Source: Actinomadura pelletieri DSM 43383 (lineage in GTDB: Bacteria; Actinomycetota; Actinomycetes; Streptosporangiales; Streptosporangiaceae). Taken from it: a DNA stretch of 64,000 nucleotides. Both the position numbers and the translations under genes were made by a program. The notes below the pieces were generated by a model. That model ran no database searches. It worked only from the letters and a program-made list of their open reading frames with translations, and was not told the DNA's origin. Location: NCBI RefSeq assembly GCF_003634705.1, contig NZ_RBWU01000007.1:310001-374000 (forward strand). The letters are read 5' to 3'. This document shows, piece after piece, positions 35,634 to 44,147 of this stretch (the first letter of the stretch is position 1; every line of letters begins with the position of its first letter).

Positions 35634-36638
35634 ATGACCCCCCGAGTGGACCGAGGCCGGCTCCGGACCGTGACCGGCACGATCGCGACGTCCGAGATCA
35701 CCGGGCCGGTGCTGTCACACGAGCACCTGCGGATGGACCTGCGCTGGCCGGCGCGTCCGCGGCTGGCCGAGTCCGACCCGCGCCGGTTCCTGGACGAGGA
35801 GAAGCCCGTCCAGCGGGAACTCGCCGCCCTGCGCAGGGAGCACGGCCTCGGGCTCGTCGTCGACCTGACCTGCTCCGGCATGGGACGCGACGCCGCCGCG
35901 CTCACCCGGATCAGCACCGGGGCGCGGGTCGCGGTCGTCGCCGGGACGGGCGTGTTCACCGAGCCGTTCCATCCGTCGTACGTCCGTGAGGCCCTGGACG
36001 CCGACCGCGACGGGGGGACCGCGGCCCGGGACGGCCGGTCCGGTGTCGACCGGTTGGCCGAGCGGCTCCTCGCCGAGGTCGGGTTCGGCCTGGACGGCAC
36101 CAACGCGCTGCCCGGTGTCATCGGTGAGATCGGCACGTGGGGCGAGGCGCCGACCGAGACCGAGGAGCTGTGCCTGCGCGCCGCCGCGCGGGCGGCCCGC
36201 TACTCGGGGCTGTCGGTGGCGACGTACGGCCGCGCCGGCCTCGCCCAGCTGGAGATCCTCACCGCCGCCGGGCTGTCCCCGGACCGCGTCGCCGTCGGCC
36301 AGCAGGACCGCGTCGACGACCCCGGCCTGCACCGCAAGATCGCGGAGACGGGCGCCTATGTGTCGTTCGGCACGCTCGGGCTCGCGGGGGAGGACCACGC
36401 GGCGATCGGCGCCCGCGTCCGCTTCGTCATGGATCTGCTGGAGGCCGGGCACGCCTCGCGGGTGCTGCTGAGCACGGGGGTGTCCCGGATGACCCGGGTC
36501 ACGAAGTACGGCGGCGCCGGGTACGGCTACCTCTTCGACACGTTCCTGCCCGCGCTGCGGGCTGCGGGCGCGGACGACGCGACCCTCGACGCGATCCTGC
36601 GCGACAACCCGCTGCGCTGGCTCACCGGTTCCGCCTGA
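35634..36638 (+). CDS. phosphotriesterase-family protein missing metal ligands
   Basis: A 334-residue TIM-barrel amidohydrolase related to phosphotriesterase and PHP. The first metal pair is intact (SHEHL: H29, H31) and the bridging Glu is in GVIGEIG (E165). The second half has lost its ligands: the third His is Tyr198 (VATYGR), the fourth is Gln223 (VAVGQQDR), and the final Asp is Gly282 (LLSTGVSR). The surrounding sequence (MGLEQL-like, GGAGYGYLFDTFLPALR) still aligns well with the family, so this is not a frameshift. It may be a pseudo-enzyme or bind a single metal. It stands alone between yihY and a phosphoribosyltransferase. Confidence 0.85.
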   Translation: MTPRVDRGRLRTVTGTIATSEITGPVLSHEHLRMDLRWPARPRLAESDPRRFLDEEKPVQRELAALRREHGLGLVVDLTCSGMGRDAAALTRISTGARVAVVAGTGVFTEPFHPSYVREALDADRDGGTAARDGRSGVDRLAERLLAEVGFGLDGTNALPGVIGEIGTWGEAPTETEELCLRAAARAARYSGLSVATYGRAGLAQLEILTAAGLSPDRVAVGQQDRVDDPGLHRKIAETGAYVSFGTLGLAGEDHAAIGARVRFVMDLLEAGHASRVLLSTGVSRMTRVTKYGGAGYGYLFDTFLPALRAAGADDATLDAILRDNPLRWLTGSA

Positions 36639-36755
36639 GCCGTCCGGGCCCGTACAGGCCCCGTACAGGCCCGGCGGCCCTTCCCCGGCGGGCGTCGCGG
36701 ACGTCGGTAACGGTGGCGGGAGTGGGTAGGGCTTCCCCCGGAAGGGGGTGCGCCG

Positions 36756-37460
36756 ATGTCCTGGAACAGAACCTCACGCGGAGGCTTCCAGCAGACCGAG
36801 ACCGTCCGGCTCCCCTACACCGACCGCACCGATGCCGGGCGGGTGCTCGCCGAGCGACTCGTCCCGATGGGGTTGGACGGCGCGGTCGTCCTCGCGCTGC
36901 CGCGCGGCGGGGTTCCCGTCGGCTACGAGATCGCGACACGGCTCGGATCGCCGCTCGACGTCCTGGTGACCCGCAAGATCGGCTATCCGCCGCAGCCCGA
37001 GCTCGGGGTCGGGGCGATCGCTGAGGGAGGCTCGCCGGTGTTCGACGGCGCGCTGCTGCGCAGGCTCGGGCTCGGCGAGGCGGACCTGGCCGGCACGGTG
37101 GAGGCCGAGCGCGCCGAGCTGGACCGCCGGGTGGCGGTCTACCGGCGCGGGCGCCCGCTGCCGGAGACCGCCGGACGGTCGGTGATCGTCGTGGACGACG
37201 GCCTGGCCACGGGCGGGACCGCGCGGGCCGCCGTACGGGCGCTGCGCGAGCGCGGCCCGTCGCGGCTGGTGCTGGCGGTGCCGGTGGGCGCCGCCGAGAC
37301 CGTCCACGGCCTGGAACCCGAGGTGGACGACCTGGTGGTGCCGGCCGCTCCGGGGGAGTTCCGCGCGGTCGGGCAGTGGTACCGCGACTTCGAGCAGCTC
37401 ACCGACGAGAACGTGATCGCCTGGCTGGACCGGGCCGCGCGGGCCCGGGGAGCGGGCTGA
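36756..37460 (+). CDS. phosphoribosyltransferase family protein
   Basis: A 234-residue cytosolic type I phosphoribosyltransferase-fold protein. The PRPP-binding motif is VIVVDDGLATGGTARAAVRAL, and the segment VLALPRGGVPVGYEIATRL forms the dimer/substrate region. DVLVTRKIGYPPQPELGVGAIAEGG is characteristic of a subgroup often annotated only as 'phosphoribosyltransferase', so the nucleobase is unknown. A Gly-rich ribosome site (GGAAGGGGGTG) lies before ATG 36756. A strong terminator lies 215 bases after the stop. Confidence 0.85.
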   Translation: MSWNRTSRGGFQQTETVRLPYTDRTDAGRVLAERLVPMGLDGAVVLALPRGGVPVGYEIATRLGSPLDVLVTRKIGYPPQPELGVGAIAEGGSPVFDGALLRRLGLGEADLAGTVEAERAELDRRVAVYRRGRPLPETAGRSVIVVDDGLATGGTARAAVRALRERGPSRLVLAVPVGAAETVHGLEPEVDDLVVPAAPGEFRAVGQWYRDFEQLTDENVIAWLDRAARARGAG

Positions 37461-37674
37461 GCCGCCGCCGGACGGCGACGCCGCCGTCCGAACAAATGGT
37501 GTGGCGAATTCTGGCAATTGGCCACGCGGCGGACGCCCCTTGCGGTAATGGCGTGGATTCGCGGAATGTCCCGATGATGAGCCCTGACATGTGACGCACT
37601 TGTGACACTGCCGGGACGAAGCGACCCGACCCGATCGAGGGCCCCGTTCGCGGGACCGGGACCGGGCAACGCAA

Positions 37675-37708
37675 ACGGCCCCGCGATGCGGGGCCGTGTC
37701 GTTTTCTT
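37675..37708 (+). terminator. intrinsic terminator
   Basis: A perfect 10-bp stem ACGGCCCCGC-GAT-GCGGGGCCGT (37675-37697) is followed by GTCGTTTTCTT on the plus strand. It ends the phosphoribosyltransferase transcript and, read on the other strand, can also stop whiB-like transcription (stop 37811). The gap of 350 bases from 37461 to 37810 otherwise holds no gene. Confidence 0.88.
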
Positions 37709-37810
37709 GGTGGCGTGCCGGGGTTCGCGATGGGAGCGTTCTGGCGCCTGCGTACCGACCCTCCGTCGAGCCCTGCCGGCCGATCCCGCCGGTCGGGCTC
37801 CGCCGACTGG

Positions 37811-38107
37811 CTACGCGGCGTTGGCGCGGCGCATCCGGCGGCGACGCTCGGAGGCGCGCTCGTCTTCGTTGAGGCCGCCCCACGTGCCGTACTTCTCGGG
37901 CCTGGACACCGCGTAGTCCAGGCAGTCCGTACGGACGGGGCAGCCCATGCAGATCTGCTTGGCCTTGCGTTCGCGGATCTCCCGCTCGGGCTGGCGCTCA
38001 CCGTCGGGACCGAAGAAGAGGACGAGGTCTTCCCCCCGGCACGCCGCGGCGTCCTGCCAGCCCCAGCTGGGACGAGGGAGGTTTGCCTGCCGACGTACCT
38101 GAGCCAT
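37811..38107 (-). CDS. WhiB-family iron-sulfur regulator
   Basis: A 98-residue redox-sensitive [4Fe-4S] protein that binds sigma factors to steer transcription. The cluster cysteines are in AAACRGED and QICMGCPVRTDC; the GTWGG turn is the family signature (usually GVWGG), and a basic tail (ASERRRRMRR) follows. FFGPDGERQPEREIRERKAK resembles the WhiB3/WhiD subgroup, but I do not assign a symbol. ATG 38107 is chosen because AAGGTGG is about seven bases upstream; a frame to 38200 lacks a site. It is likely monocistronic. Confidence 0.92.
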   Translation of the reverse strand: MAQVRRQANLPRPSWGWQDAAACRGEDLVLFFGPDGERQPEREIRERKAKQICMGCPVRTDCLDYAVSRPEKYGTWGGLNEDERASERRRRMRRANAA

Positions 38108-38290
38108 GGAACACCCACCTTGATTGGTTCGAACAAATTCGGGACATGGACGCTCGACATGCTTCGAGTGACATGAAGTCAGAAGCGCCGAATGGTCCAA
38201 CGTCTGGAGTTGCCGCTCTGTTCCCGTCCGGTTACTCCGGAAACCAGGTGACGTGCGACAGGGAGACCCTCGAATGGGGCCTCAGTGAGA

Positions 38291-39205
38291 TTACACGAGG
38301 GCCGCCTCGTTGAGAAGGGTGAGTTCCCTAACAAGGTAGGTTTTCAGGTTCTCCCCGCAGTCCGGTCCACAGGGGGCGGACTGCTGGACGGCCTCCACGA
38401 CGATGTGGTAGCGGCTCCCTTGTACGGTAACAACCCCTTTGTGCCGAGATGTTCCCGTGATGGGTTTCACGGTCACGTCGGTCACGTCGTCCAGCCCGAG
38501 CCGCCCGGTGTGGGCCCGGACGAAATGCTCGACGGCCTGCGCGGGCTCGGACGTTCCCGCACGTCCGCGCAGCCGGTCGAGGACGACCTCGCCCCGCAGG
38601 TAGGCGTTCGCCGCAGCCACCGCCTCCGCCTCGCCGAGGTCGCCGTAGCAGATCCCGTGGGGCAGGCACACCAGGTTCGCCGCGAACCGGTCGCCGCCGA
38701 CGTGGGTGGTCTCCCACACCCGGCGGCCGAAGCGGGCGGTGAGCGACCGGGCCAGCGGCGCGCCGGTGCGGGCGCAGCAGGCGTTGCGGCGGCCGTGCGT
38801 GCAGACCAGGAACACCGGCTCAAGCACCCGGTCGCCGAGGCCCGGCGACCGTCCGGCGGCGAGCGCGTCCAGGTCGAGCTCGGCCAACTCGGCCGGGTCG
38901 GCGAGTTCGCGCCCCTCGATCCAGGCGCGTTCCCCGTGCGAGAACACGGCGTAGACCTGGACGGGCGGTACGGCGCGGCGGCGTCCCGCCCGGCGGATCA
39001 GCTGGGGACGGACGCCCGCCAGCAGGGCGGCCCGCACGGCCTCGGCGACCGGAACGGGTCGGGCGAGGTCCGCCACGTGCTCGGGCCAGGGGCCGGGATG
39101 CTCGATGAGCAGCCACGACCGCGCCTTCTCGGTGGCGCTCGCCAGACACGGCCGTTGGCCGGTGTGGCTACCCGGGCAATGCCCGCAGCCGTTGCCGCGC
39201 GTCAC
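38291..39205 (-). CDS. sucrase/ferredoxin-like (Apd1-type) protein under iron control
   Basis: A 304-residue protein of the sucrase/ferredoxin-like family, thioredoxin-fold [2Fe-2S] proteins related to yeast Apd1. The conserved Cys/His signature is LVCTHGRRNACCARTG and THVGGDRFAANLVCLPHGICYG, and the N terminus carries extra cysteines (NGCGHCPGS). GTG 39205 is preceded by GGGGGA six bases upstream; a TTG at 39232 would abut the iron box and is unlikely. A near-perfect iron box lies 28 bases before the start, so it should be induced when iron is scarce. Siderophore-reduction or iron-release roles are suggested for the family; here that is inference. Confidence 0.85.
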   Translation of the reverse strand: MTRGNGCGHCPGSHTGQRPCLASATEKARSWLLIEHPGPWPEHVADLARPVPVAEAVRAALLAGVRPQLIRRAGRRRAVPPVQVYAVFSHGERAWIEGRELADPAELAELDLDALAAGRSPGLGDRVLEPVFLVCTHGRRNACCARTGAPLARSLTARFGRRVWETTHVGGDRFAANLVCLPHGICYGDLGEAEAVAAANAYLRGEVVLDRLRGRAGTSEPAQAVEHFVRAHTGRLGLDDVTDVTVKPITGTSRHKGVVTVQGSRYHIVVEAVQQSAPCGPDCGENLKTYLVRELTLLNEAALV

Positions 39206-39232
39206 AAGAGTCCCCCGTTGATCTTCCGGCAA

Positions 39233-39251
39233 TTAGGTAAGGATAACCTAA
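39233..39251 (-). promoter_or_regulatory. IdeR/DmdR-type iron box
   Basis: TTAGGTAAGGATAACCTAA, 19 bases, an imperfect palindrome matching the actinobacterial iron-box consensus TTAGGTTAGGCTAACCTAA at 17 of 19 positions. It lies in the 87-base gap between the glpD stop and the sucrase/ferredoxin-like start. Iron-loaded IdeR/DmdR would block transcription of that gene. Confidence 0.88.
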
Positions 39252-39292
39252 CGTGCATCGGTCAAACATGTCGGGGGAGTGCGTTCGGACGG

Positions 39293-40858
39293 TCAGCGGG
39301 TGACACCGTGGTGGACCTCACGCCAAGCGTTGAGCAGCCCCTTCGCGACCGGAAGCGCGGCCGCCCGGTCGGACGCGACCAACCCGATCCGGGTGCGCCG
39401 ATCGAGCAGGTCACCGGTGTCCAGCGCGCCCTCGTGCCGCACCGCCCACGCCAACTCCACGCCGAGCACCGGCAGCCCCGGGACGACCGGTTCCAGCAGG
39501 GCCGGGTCGTCCCCGGCGAGAGTGACCAGCATCGGCGCCTCCGTCCCGTACCGCTGGACGAGGCGCGCCGGCGCGTCCAGCGCGTCGAGCGGCCCGCGCG
39601 ACGCCGCGCCGACGAGGGGGAGCCGCGCGGTGCGACTCGGGCCCGCGTCCAGGCCGCCCGCGCGGACGGCCGCGTCGACGGCGTCCTGCGCCATCCGCCG
39701 GTAGGTGGTGAGCTTGCCGCCGACGATCGTGACGACCCCGTCCCGCGAGGTCAGCACGGCGTGCCGCCGGGAGATGTCGGCGGTGCTGCGGCCGTCACCG
39801 AGATCCAGCAGGGGACGGAGCCCGGCGAACGCGCCGACGACGTCCGCGCGCCGGACGGGGACGTCCATGGCCGAGTTGAGGACGTCGAGCAGGAACCCGA
39901 TCTCGCCGTCCGTCGGCTCCGGCACGTCCGGGATCGGGCCGTCGGTGGGCTCGTCGGTCAGGCCCACGTAGACACGGCCGTCGCCCTGCGGCATGACCAG
40001 CAGGAACCGGCTGGCCGCGTCCGGCACGGGCACCTGTGTCCCGGCCGTGGGACCGCGCAGCGCCTCCGCCCGCACCACGAGGTGGGTGCCGCGCGACGGG
40101 CGCAACCGGACCCCGTCCACCAGCCCGCCCGCCCACACCCCGGTCGCGTTCACCACCGACCGCGCCCGGACGGTGAACTCCCGGCCGGTCAGCTCGTCCC
40201 GCACCCGCGCCCCGTCGCCGGAGAGCGCGACCGCGCGGCAGCGGGTGAGGACGCGGGCGCCGTGCCCGGCCGCGGTCCGGGCGATCGCGGTGACGAGCCG
40301 CGCGTCGTCGGCGAGCTGGCCGTCCCACGACAGCAGCCCGCCGCGCAGCCCGTACGGGCGCAGCGCCGGCGCCAGCCGCAGCGTCTCGACCGCCGACAGA
40401 CGCCGCGGCCCCGGCAGCGTCGACCGCGGGGTGCGCGCGGCGAGCCGCAGCGCGTCCCCGGCGCGGTAGGCGGCCAGGGTGGCGATGGCCCGGGAACGCG
40501 GCACGAGCGGCGTCAGCGGCGTGACGAACGGCAGCGCGCGGACGAGATGCGGCGCGGTGTGCCGCATCAGCACACCGCGTTCGACCGCGCTCTCGTGCGC
40601 CACGTCCACCTGCCCGGACGCCAGGTAGCGCAGCCCGCCGTGGATCAGCTTGGAACTCCACCGGGACGTGCCGAACGCCAGGTCGTGGGCGTCGATCGCG
40701 GCGACGGACAGGCCCCGGGACGCGGCGTCCAGCGCGGCGCCCGCCCCGGTCGCGCCGAGGCCGACGACCAGCACGTCCAGGACCTCGTCCGGGAGCGCGG
40801 CTAGCTCGCGTTCCCTGCGTGCGGCGTTGAGCGACGTGCGCGGATCCGGGGTCTTCAC
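39293..40858 (-). CDS. glpD: FAD-dependent glycerol-3-phosphate dehydrogenase
   Basis: Membrane-associated flavoenzyme that oxidises sn-glycerol-3-phosphate to dihydroxyacetone phosphate, feeding electrons to quinone. The FAD site is LVVGLGATGAGAALDAASRG with SRWSSKLIHGGLRYL, and the segments RSVVNATGVWAGGLVDG and VTIVGGKLTTYRRMAQDAVD are diagnostic. It has 521 residues. GTG 40858 overlaps the TetR stop as GTGA, so the two are coupled. The neighbourhood matches M. tuberculosis Rv2249c (glpD1)-Rv2250c, where TetR and an AGPS-like oxidase also adjoin. Confidence 0.92.
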   Translation of the reverse strand: MKTPDPRTSLNAARRERELAALPDEVLDVLVVGLGATGAGAALDAASRGLSVAAIDAHDLAFGTSRWSSKLIHGGLRYLASGQVDVAHESAVERGVLMRHTAPHLVRALPFVTPLTPLVPRSRAIATLAAYRAGDALRLAARTPRSTLPGPRRLSAVETLRLAPALRPYGLRGGLLSWDGQLADDARLVTAIARTAAGHGARVLTRCRAVALSGDGARVRDELTGREFTVRARSVVNATGVWAGGLVDGVRLRPSRGTHLVVRAEALRGPTAGTQVPVPDAASRFLLVMPQGDGRVYVGLTDEPTDGPIPDVPEPTDGEIGFLLDVLNSAMDVPVRRADVVGAFAGLRPLLDLGDGRSTADISRRHAVLTSRDGVVTIVGGKLTTYRRMAQDAVDAAVRAGGLDAGPSRTARLPLVGAASRGPLDALDAPARLVQRYGTEAPMLVTLAGDDPALLEPVVPGLPVLGVELAWAVRHEGALDTGDLLDRRTRIGLVASDRAAALPVAKGLLNAWREVHHGVTR

Positions 40859-41454
40859 GGCGCGAGCATCCTCTCCAGGATGTGGTGCAGTTCGGCGTCG
40901 AAGGCGTCGGGGCCCAGATCGGGATCGGCGTCGTCGATCATGGTCGGCGCGGACAGCACGTAGGTCTGCACGACCAGCAGCACCGCCCGCGCCTGCCGTG
41001 CCGGATGGTCGCGGCGAATCGTGCCGTCGGCGTGGCCCGCCCGCAGCACCTCCTCGAACAGCTCCAGGAACACCAGTTGGCTCTCGCCGCAGCGGTCCAG
41101 GACGTAGGGGAGCAGCAACTCCGGGTCCACCTCGACGATCTTGCGGAGCAGCGGATGGTCGCGGAACGTCCGCACGCCGGCGACCAGGCCGGCCACGAAC
41201 CCGGGCCGGACGGGACCGTCGTCGTCCGGCGGTTGCAGCGAGTCGCCGAGCCCGACCCACTCGCGGGTCATCAGATCGGTGACGATCGTGCGGACGTCCG
41301 GCCAGCGGCGGTACAGCGTCATCCGCGACACGCCCGCGCGGCGCGCGATGTCGGTGAGCGTCGTCCGGCGCACGCCGACGGCCAGTACGCAGTCGCGGGC
41401 GGCGTCCAGGACGGTGTCATCGGCGGTCCGCCTGTTGTGACGATTCGACGTCAT
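40855..41454 (-). CDS. TetR-family regulator of the glpD module
   Basis: A 199-residue TetR regulator. The N-terminal helix-turn-helix is VLAVGVRRTTLTDIARRAGV and SRMTLYRRWPD; the C-terminal half is all-helical ligand-binding. ATG 41454 starts the protein. It is divergent from the AGPS-like oxidase across 61 bases, so it probably controls both directions. It is co-transcribed with glpD. The order is the same as Rv2250c in Mycobacterium. The ligand is unknown. Confidence 0.9.
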   Translation of the reverse strand: MTSNRHNRRTADDTVLDAARDCVLAVGVRRTTLTDIARRAGVSRMTLYRRWPDVRTIVTDLMTREWVGLGDSLQPPDDDGPVRPGFVAGLVAGVRTFRDHPLLRKIVEVDPELLLPYVLDRCGESQLVFLELFEEVLRAGHADGTIRRDHPARQARAVLLVVQTYVLSAPTMIDDADPDLGPDAFDAELHHILERMLAP

Positions 41455-41515
41455 GTGTCACAGTGTAAGCCCGGTGGTCGATCAGCCGGCAGGCCCAGGA
41501 CGGGGGAGGCGTGCG

Positions 41516-43234
41516 GTGCGGACGAGGGACATGCTGTGGAGCGGCTGGGGCGACCCCGACCGGGCCGCGCCGCTGCCGGAACCGGTGGTGGCGCTGCTGC
41601 GCGACCTGCTCGGTGTCCGGCCGGGGGAGACGGCGCCGGTCGCGCTGGCGGACGTCGAGGTCCCCGAGCCCCGGCTGCCGGCGGAGATCCTGACCGCGCT
41701 CGCCCGGATCGTGGGCGACCGCAACGTCCGCGCCGACACCGAGACGCGCGTCCGGCACACGCGCGGCAGGTCGACGCCCGACCTGCTGCGCATCCGCGCC
41801 GGGCAGGCGTCCGACGCCCCGGACGCGGTCGTCCTGCCCGGCACGCACGACGAGGTCGTCGCGGTGCTGCGGGCCTGCGCCCGGTACCGGGTCGCGGTGG
41901 TCCCGTTCGGTGGCGGCACCTCGGTCGTCGGCGGTCTCGCCCCGAGCGGTCCCGGGGGCGCACCGGACGCGTTCGTCGCCCTCGACCTGCGGCGCATGGA
42001 CGCGCTCGTCTCGATCGACGAGGTGTCGCGGACCGCCGTCCTGCAACCCGGCCTGCGCGCCCCCGCCGCCGAGACGCTGCTGGCCGAGCGCGGCTACACC
42101 CTCGGACACTTCCCGCAGTCGTACGAGTGGGCGTCGATCGGCGGGTTCGCGGCGACCCGGTCCAGCGGACAGGCGTCGGCCGGGTACGGGCGGTTCGACG
42201 ACCTGGTCGTCGCCCTCACCGTCGCGACGCCGGAGGGCGACCTCGACCTCGGCCGGGCGCCGCGGTCCGCCGCCGGGCCCGATCTGCGGCAGCTCGTCCT
42301 CGGCTCGGAGGGCGCCCTCGGCGTGATCACGTCGGTGACCGTCCGGATCCAGCCCGTCCCGGAGGCACGCGCGTACGAGGGCTGGCGCTTCGCGTCGTTC
42401 GACGAGGGCGCCGCCGCGCTGCGACGCCTGGCCCAGGACGGACCGCTGCCCGCGGTGCTGCGCCTCTCCGACGAGACCGAGACCATGGTCGGCCTCACCG
42501 ACCCGTCCGCGCCCGGAAACGGAGGGGTGCAGGACGGGACGCCGAGCGGAGCTCGTCCGTTGGATGGTGGTGGGTGGGGGCTGGAGGACGGGGGGTCGAG
42601 CGGAGCTCGTCCGTTGGATGGTGGTGGGTGGGGGCTGGAGGACGGGGGCTGTCTGGCGGTGGTCGGGTTCGAGGGTACGGTCGGACGGGTCGCGGAGCGG
42701 CGGGCCGGGGTGGCGGACGTCCTGCGCGCCGCCGGTGGCGAACCGCTCGGCGCCGGGCCAGGCGAGAAGTGGGAGCGGGGCCGTTTCGACGCGCCCTACC
42801 TGCGTGACGCGCTTCTGGACGTCGGGGCGTTCGCCGAGACGGTGGAGACGGCGACGTTCTGGTCGAACGTTCCGGCCCTGTACGGTGCCGTCCGGGACGC
42901 CCTGACCGGCGCGCTGTCCGACGCGGGCACGCCGCCGTTGGTGATGTGCCACATCTCGCACGTGTACCCGTCCGGGGCGTCCCTGTACTTCACCGTCGTG
43001 TCCGCACAGGGCAAAGACCCGGTCGAACACTGGGCACGGGCGAAGCGCGCCGCCTGCGAGGCGATCGTCGACGCGGGCGGCACGATCAGCCATCATCACG
43101 GGGTGGGGACCGACCATCGCGACTGGTACGCCCGGGAGATCGGGCCGCTGGGCGCGGCGGTGCTCCGCGCCGTCAAGGACAGGGTCGACCCGGCCGGGAT
43201 CCTCAACCCGGGCGTGCTCGTCCCACCGGTCTAG
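41516..43234 (+). CDS. FAD-linked oxidase of the alkyl-DHAP synthase type
   Basis: A 572-residue flavoprotein of the FAD_binding_4 (VAO/PCMH) fold, like alkyldihydroxyacetonephosphate synthase and Rv2251. The FAD motif is VVPFGGGTSVVGGL, followed by GYTLGHFPQSYEWASIGGFAAT-type sequence and the AGPS signature SHHHGVGTDHRDWY. It may build ether-lipid precursors from acyl-DHAP, an inference from the family and from the neighbouring glpD. GTG 41516 has GGGGGAGG six bases upstream. About residues 340-377 are a GARPLDGGGWGLEDGG repeat from an in-frame 54-bp DNA repeat that interrupts a loop. Confidence 0.85.
   Translation: MRTRDMLWSGWGDPDRAAPLPEPVVALLRDLLGVRPGETAPVALADVEVPEPRLPAEILTALARIVGDRNVRADTETRVRHTRGRSTPDLLRIRAGQASDAPDAVVLPGTHDEVVAVLRACARYRVAVVPFGGGTSVVGGLAPSGPGGAPDAFVALDLRRMDALVSIDEVSRTAVLQPGLRAPAAETLLAERGYTLGHFPQSYEWASIGGFAATRSSGQASAGYGRFDDLVVALTVATPEGDLDLGRAPRSAAGPDLRQLVLGSEGALGVITSVTVRIQPVPEARAYEGWRFASFDEGAAALRRLAQDGPLPAVLRLSDETETMVGLTDPSAPGNGGVQDGTPSGARPLDGGGWGLEDGGSSGARPLDGGGWGLEDGGCLAVVGFEGTVGRVAERRAGVADVLRAAGGEPLGAGPGEKWERGRFDAPYLRDALLDVGAFAETVETATFWSNVPALYGAVRDALTGALSDAGTPPLVMCHISHVYPSGASLYFTVVSAQGKDPVEHWARAKRAACEAIVDAGGTISHHHGVGTDHRDWYAREIGPLGAAVLRAVKDRVDPAGILNPGVLVPPV
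42544..42648. repeat. 54-bp in-frame tandem repeat in the FAD-linked oxidase
   Basis: Two tandem copies of a 54-bp unit starting at 42544 and 42598, preceded by a third partial copy from about 42530. Each unit contains the hairpin CGAGC-GGA-GCTCG and then CCGTTGGATGGTGGTGGGT. A reverse-complement pair of the same unit occurs at 48.4 kb in the DNA polymerase gene. Confidence 0.92.
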
Positions 43235-43244
43235 GGGGTAACAC

Positions 43245-44147
43245 GTGGGCGAGGCACGGGCGTTCACCGCCGTGGTCAACCCGGCGGCGGGCGATTCCGC
43301 GTCCGCCTCGTCGGTGTTGGAGGTGGCCCGGCTGCTGCGCGAGTCGGGCGCCGAGGTCGAGGTGGAGTACAGCCGCGGTCTGGTGCACGCGGCGGACGTC
43401 GCCCGCGCCGCCGCCGCGGCCGGACGCGTCGTGCTCGGCGTCGGCGGCGACGGCATGGTCGGCTGCGTCGGCGGGGCGCTCGCCGAACTGGACGCCGCGA
43501 GCGGCGCGGTCTTCGGCATCGTCCCGGCGGGGCGCGGCAACGACTTCGCGCGGCAGCTCGGCATCCCGTCCGACCCCGGGGAGCTGGCGAAGCTGCTGTT
43601 GGAGGGCGAGCCGCGCGCCGTGGACGCGATCGACGCCAACGGGACGGCCGTCCTCGGCAGCGTCTACGCGGGCGTCGACGCGGTCGCCAACGACAACGCC
43701 AACCGGACGCGGCTGCTGCGCGGTTCCGCCGCGTACTACTTCGGCGCGCTGCGCGCGATCGCCACCTGGCGGGCCGCCGACTACGTGATCACGGTGGACG
43801 GCGAGACCAGGGAGCGGCAGGGGTACACGGTCGTCGCGGCGAACTCCGGCTACTACGGGTTCGGCAAGCACATCGCCCCCGACGCGCGCGTCGACGACGG
43901 GCTCCTCGACGTGATCCTCATCCGGACGGCGCCGAAACGGCTCTTCTTCGCCGTCATGCGGGAGCTGGAGGACGGCGCGCACGTGCGCCGTCCCGAGGTG
44001 GAGGTCATGCGGGGCGAGGAGGTACGGATCGAGCTGGCGGGCCCGCCCGGCAGGACGCTCCCGTACGGCGCGGACGGCGAACTGCCCGGCCTGCTGCCCG
44101 TCACGGCACGGGTGATGCCGGGCGCGCTGCGCGTTCTGGCGCCCTGA
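43245..44147 (+). CDS. diacylglycerol/lipid kinase (YegS/DgkB type)
   Basis: A 300-residue soluble lipid kinase that should phosphorylate diacylglycerol or a related lipid. The nucleotide-binding GGDGM (VVLGVGGDGMVGCVGGALAE) and the segment IVPAGRGNDFARQLG are diagnostic, as is the C-terminal DARVDDGLLDVILI. GTG 43245 is preceded by AGGGGGT and lies 10 bases after the oxidase stop, so they are co-transcribed. The pair corresponds to Rv2251-Rv2252; Rv2252 is a reported diacylglycerol kinase involved in lipid synthesis. Together with glpD this makes a small lipid-precursor module. Confidence 0.9.
   Translation: MGEARAFTAVVNPAAGDSASASSVLEVARLLRESGAEVEVEYSRGLVHAADVARAAAAAGRVVLGVGGDGMVGCVGGALAELDAASGAVFGIVPAGRGNDFARQLGIPSDPGELAKLLLEGEPRAVDAIDANGTAVLGSVYAGVDAVANDNANRTRLLRGSAAYYFGALRAIATWRAADYVITVDGETRERQGYTVVAANSGYYGFGKHIAPDARVDDGLLDVILIRTAPKRLFFAVMRELEDGAHVRRPEVEVMRGEEVRIELAGPPGRTLPYGADGELPGLLPVTARVMPGALRVLAP

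Noticed and set aside
41440..41480. Operator between tetR and the FAD-linked oxidase gene
   Set aside because: Only a short CAC-A-GTG motif without convincing arms; not reported as a site although regulation there is likely.
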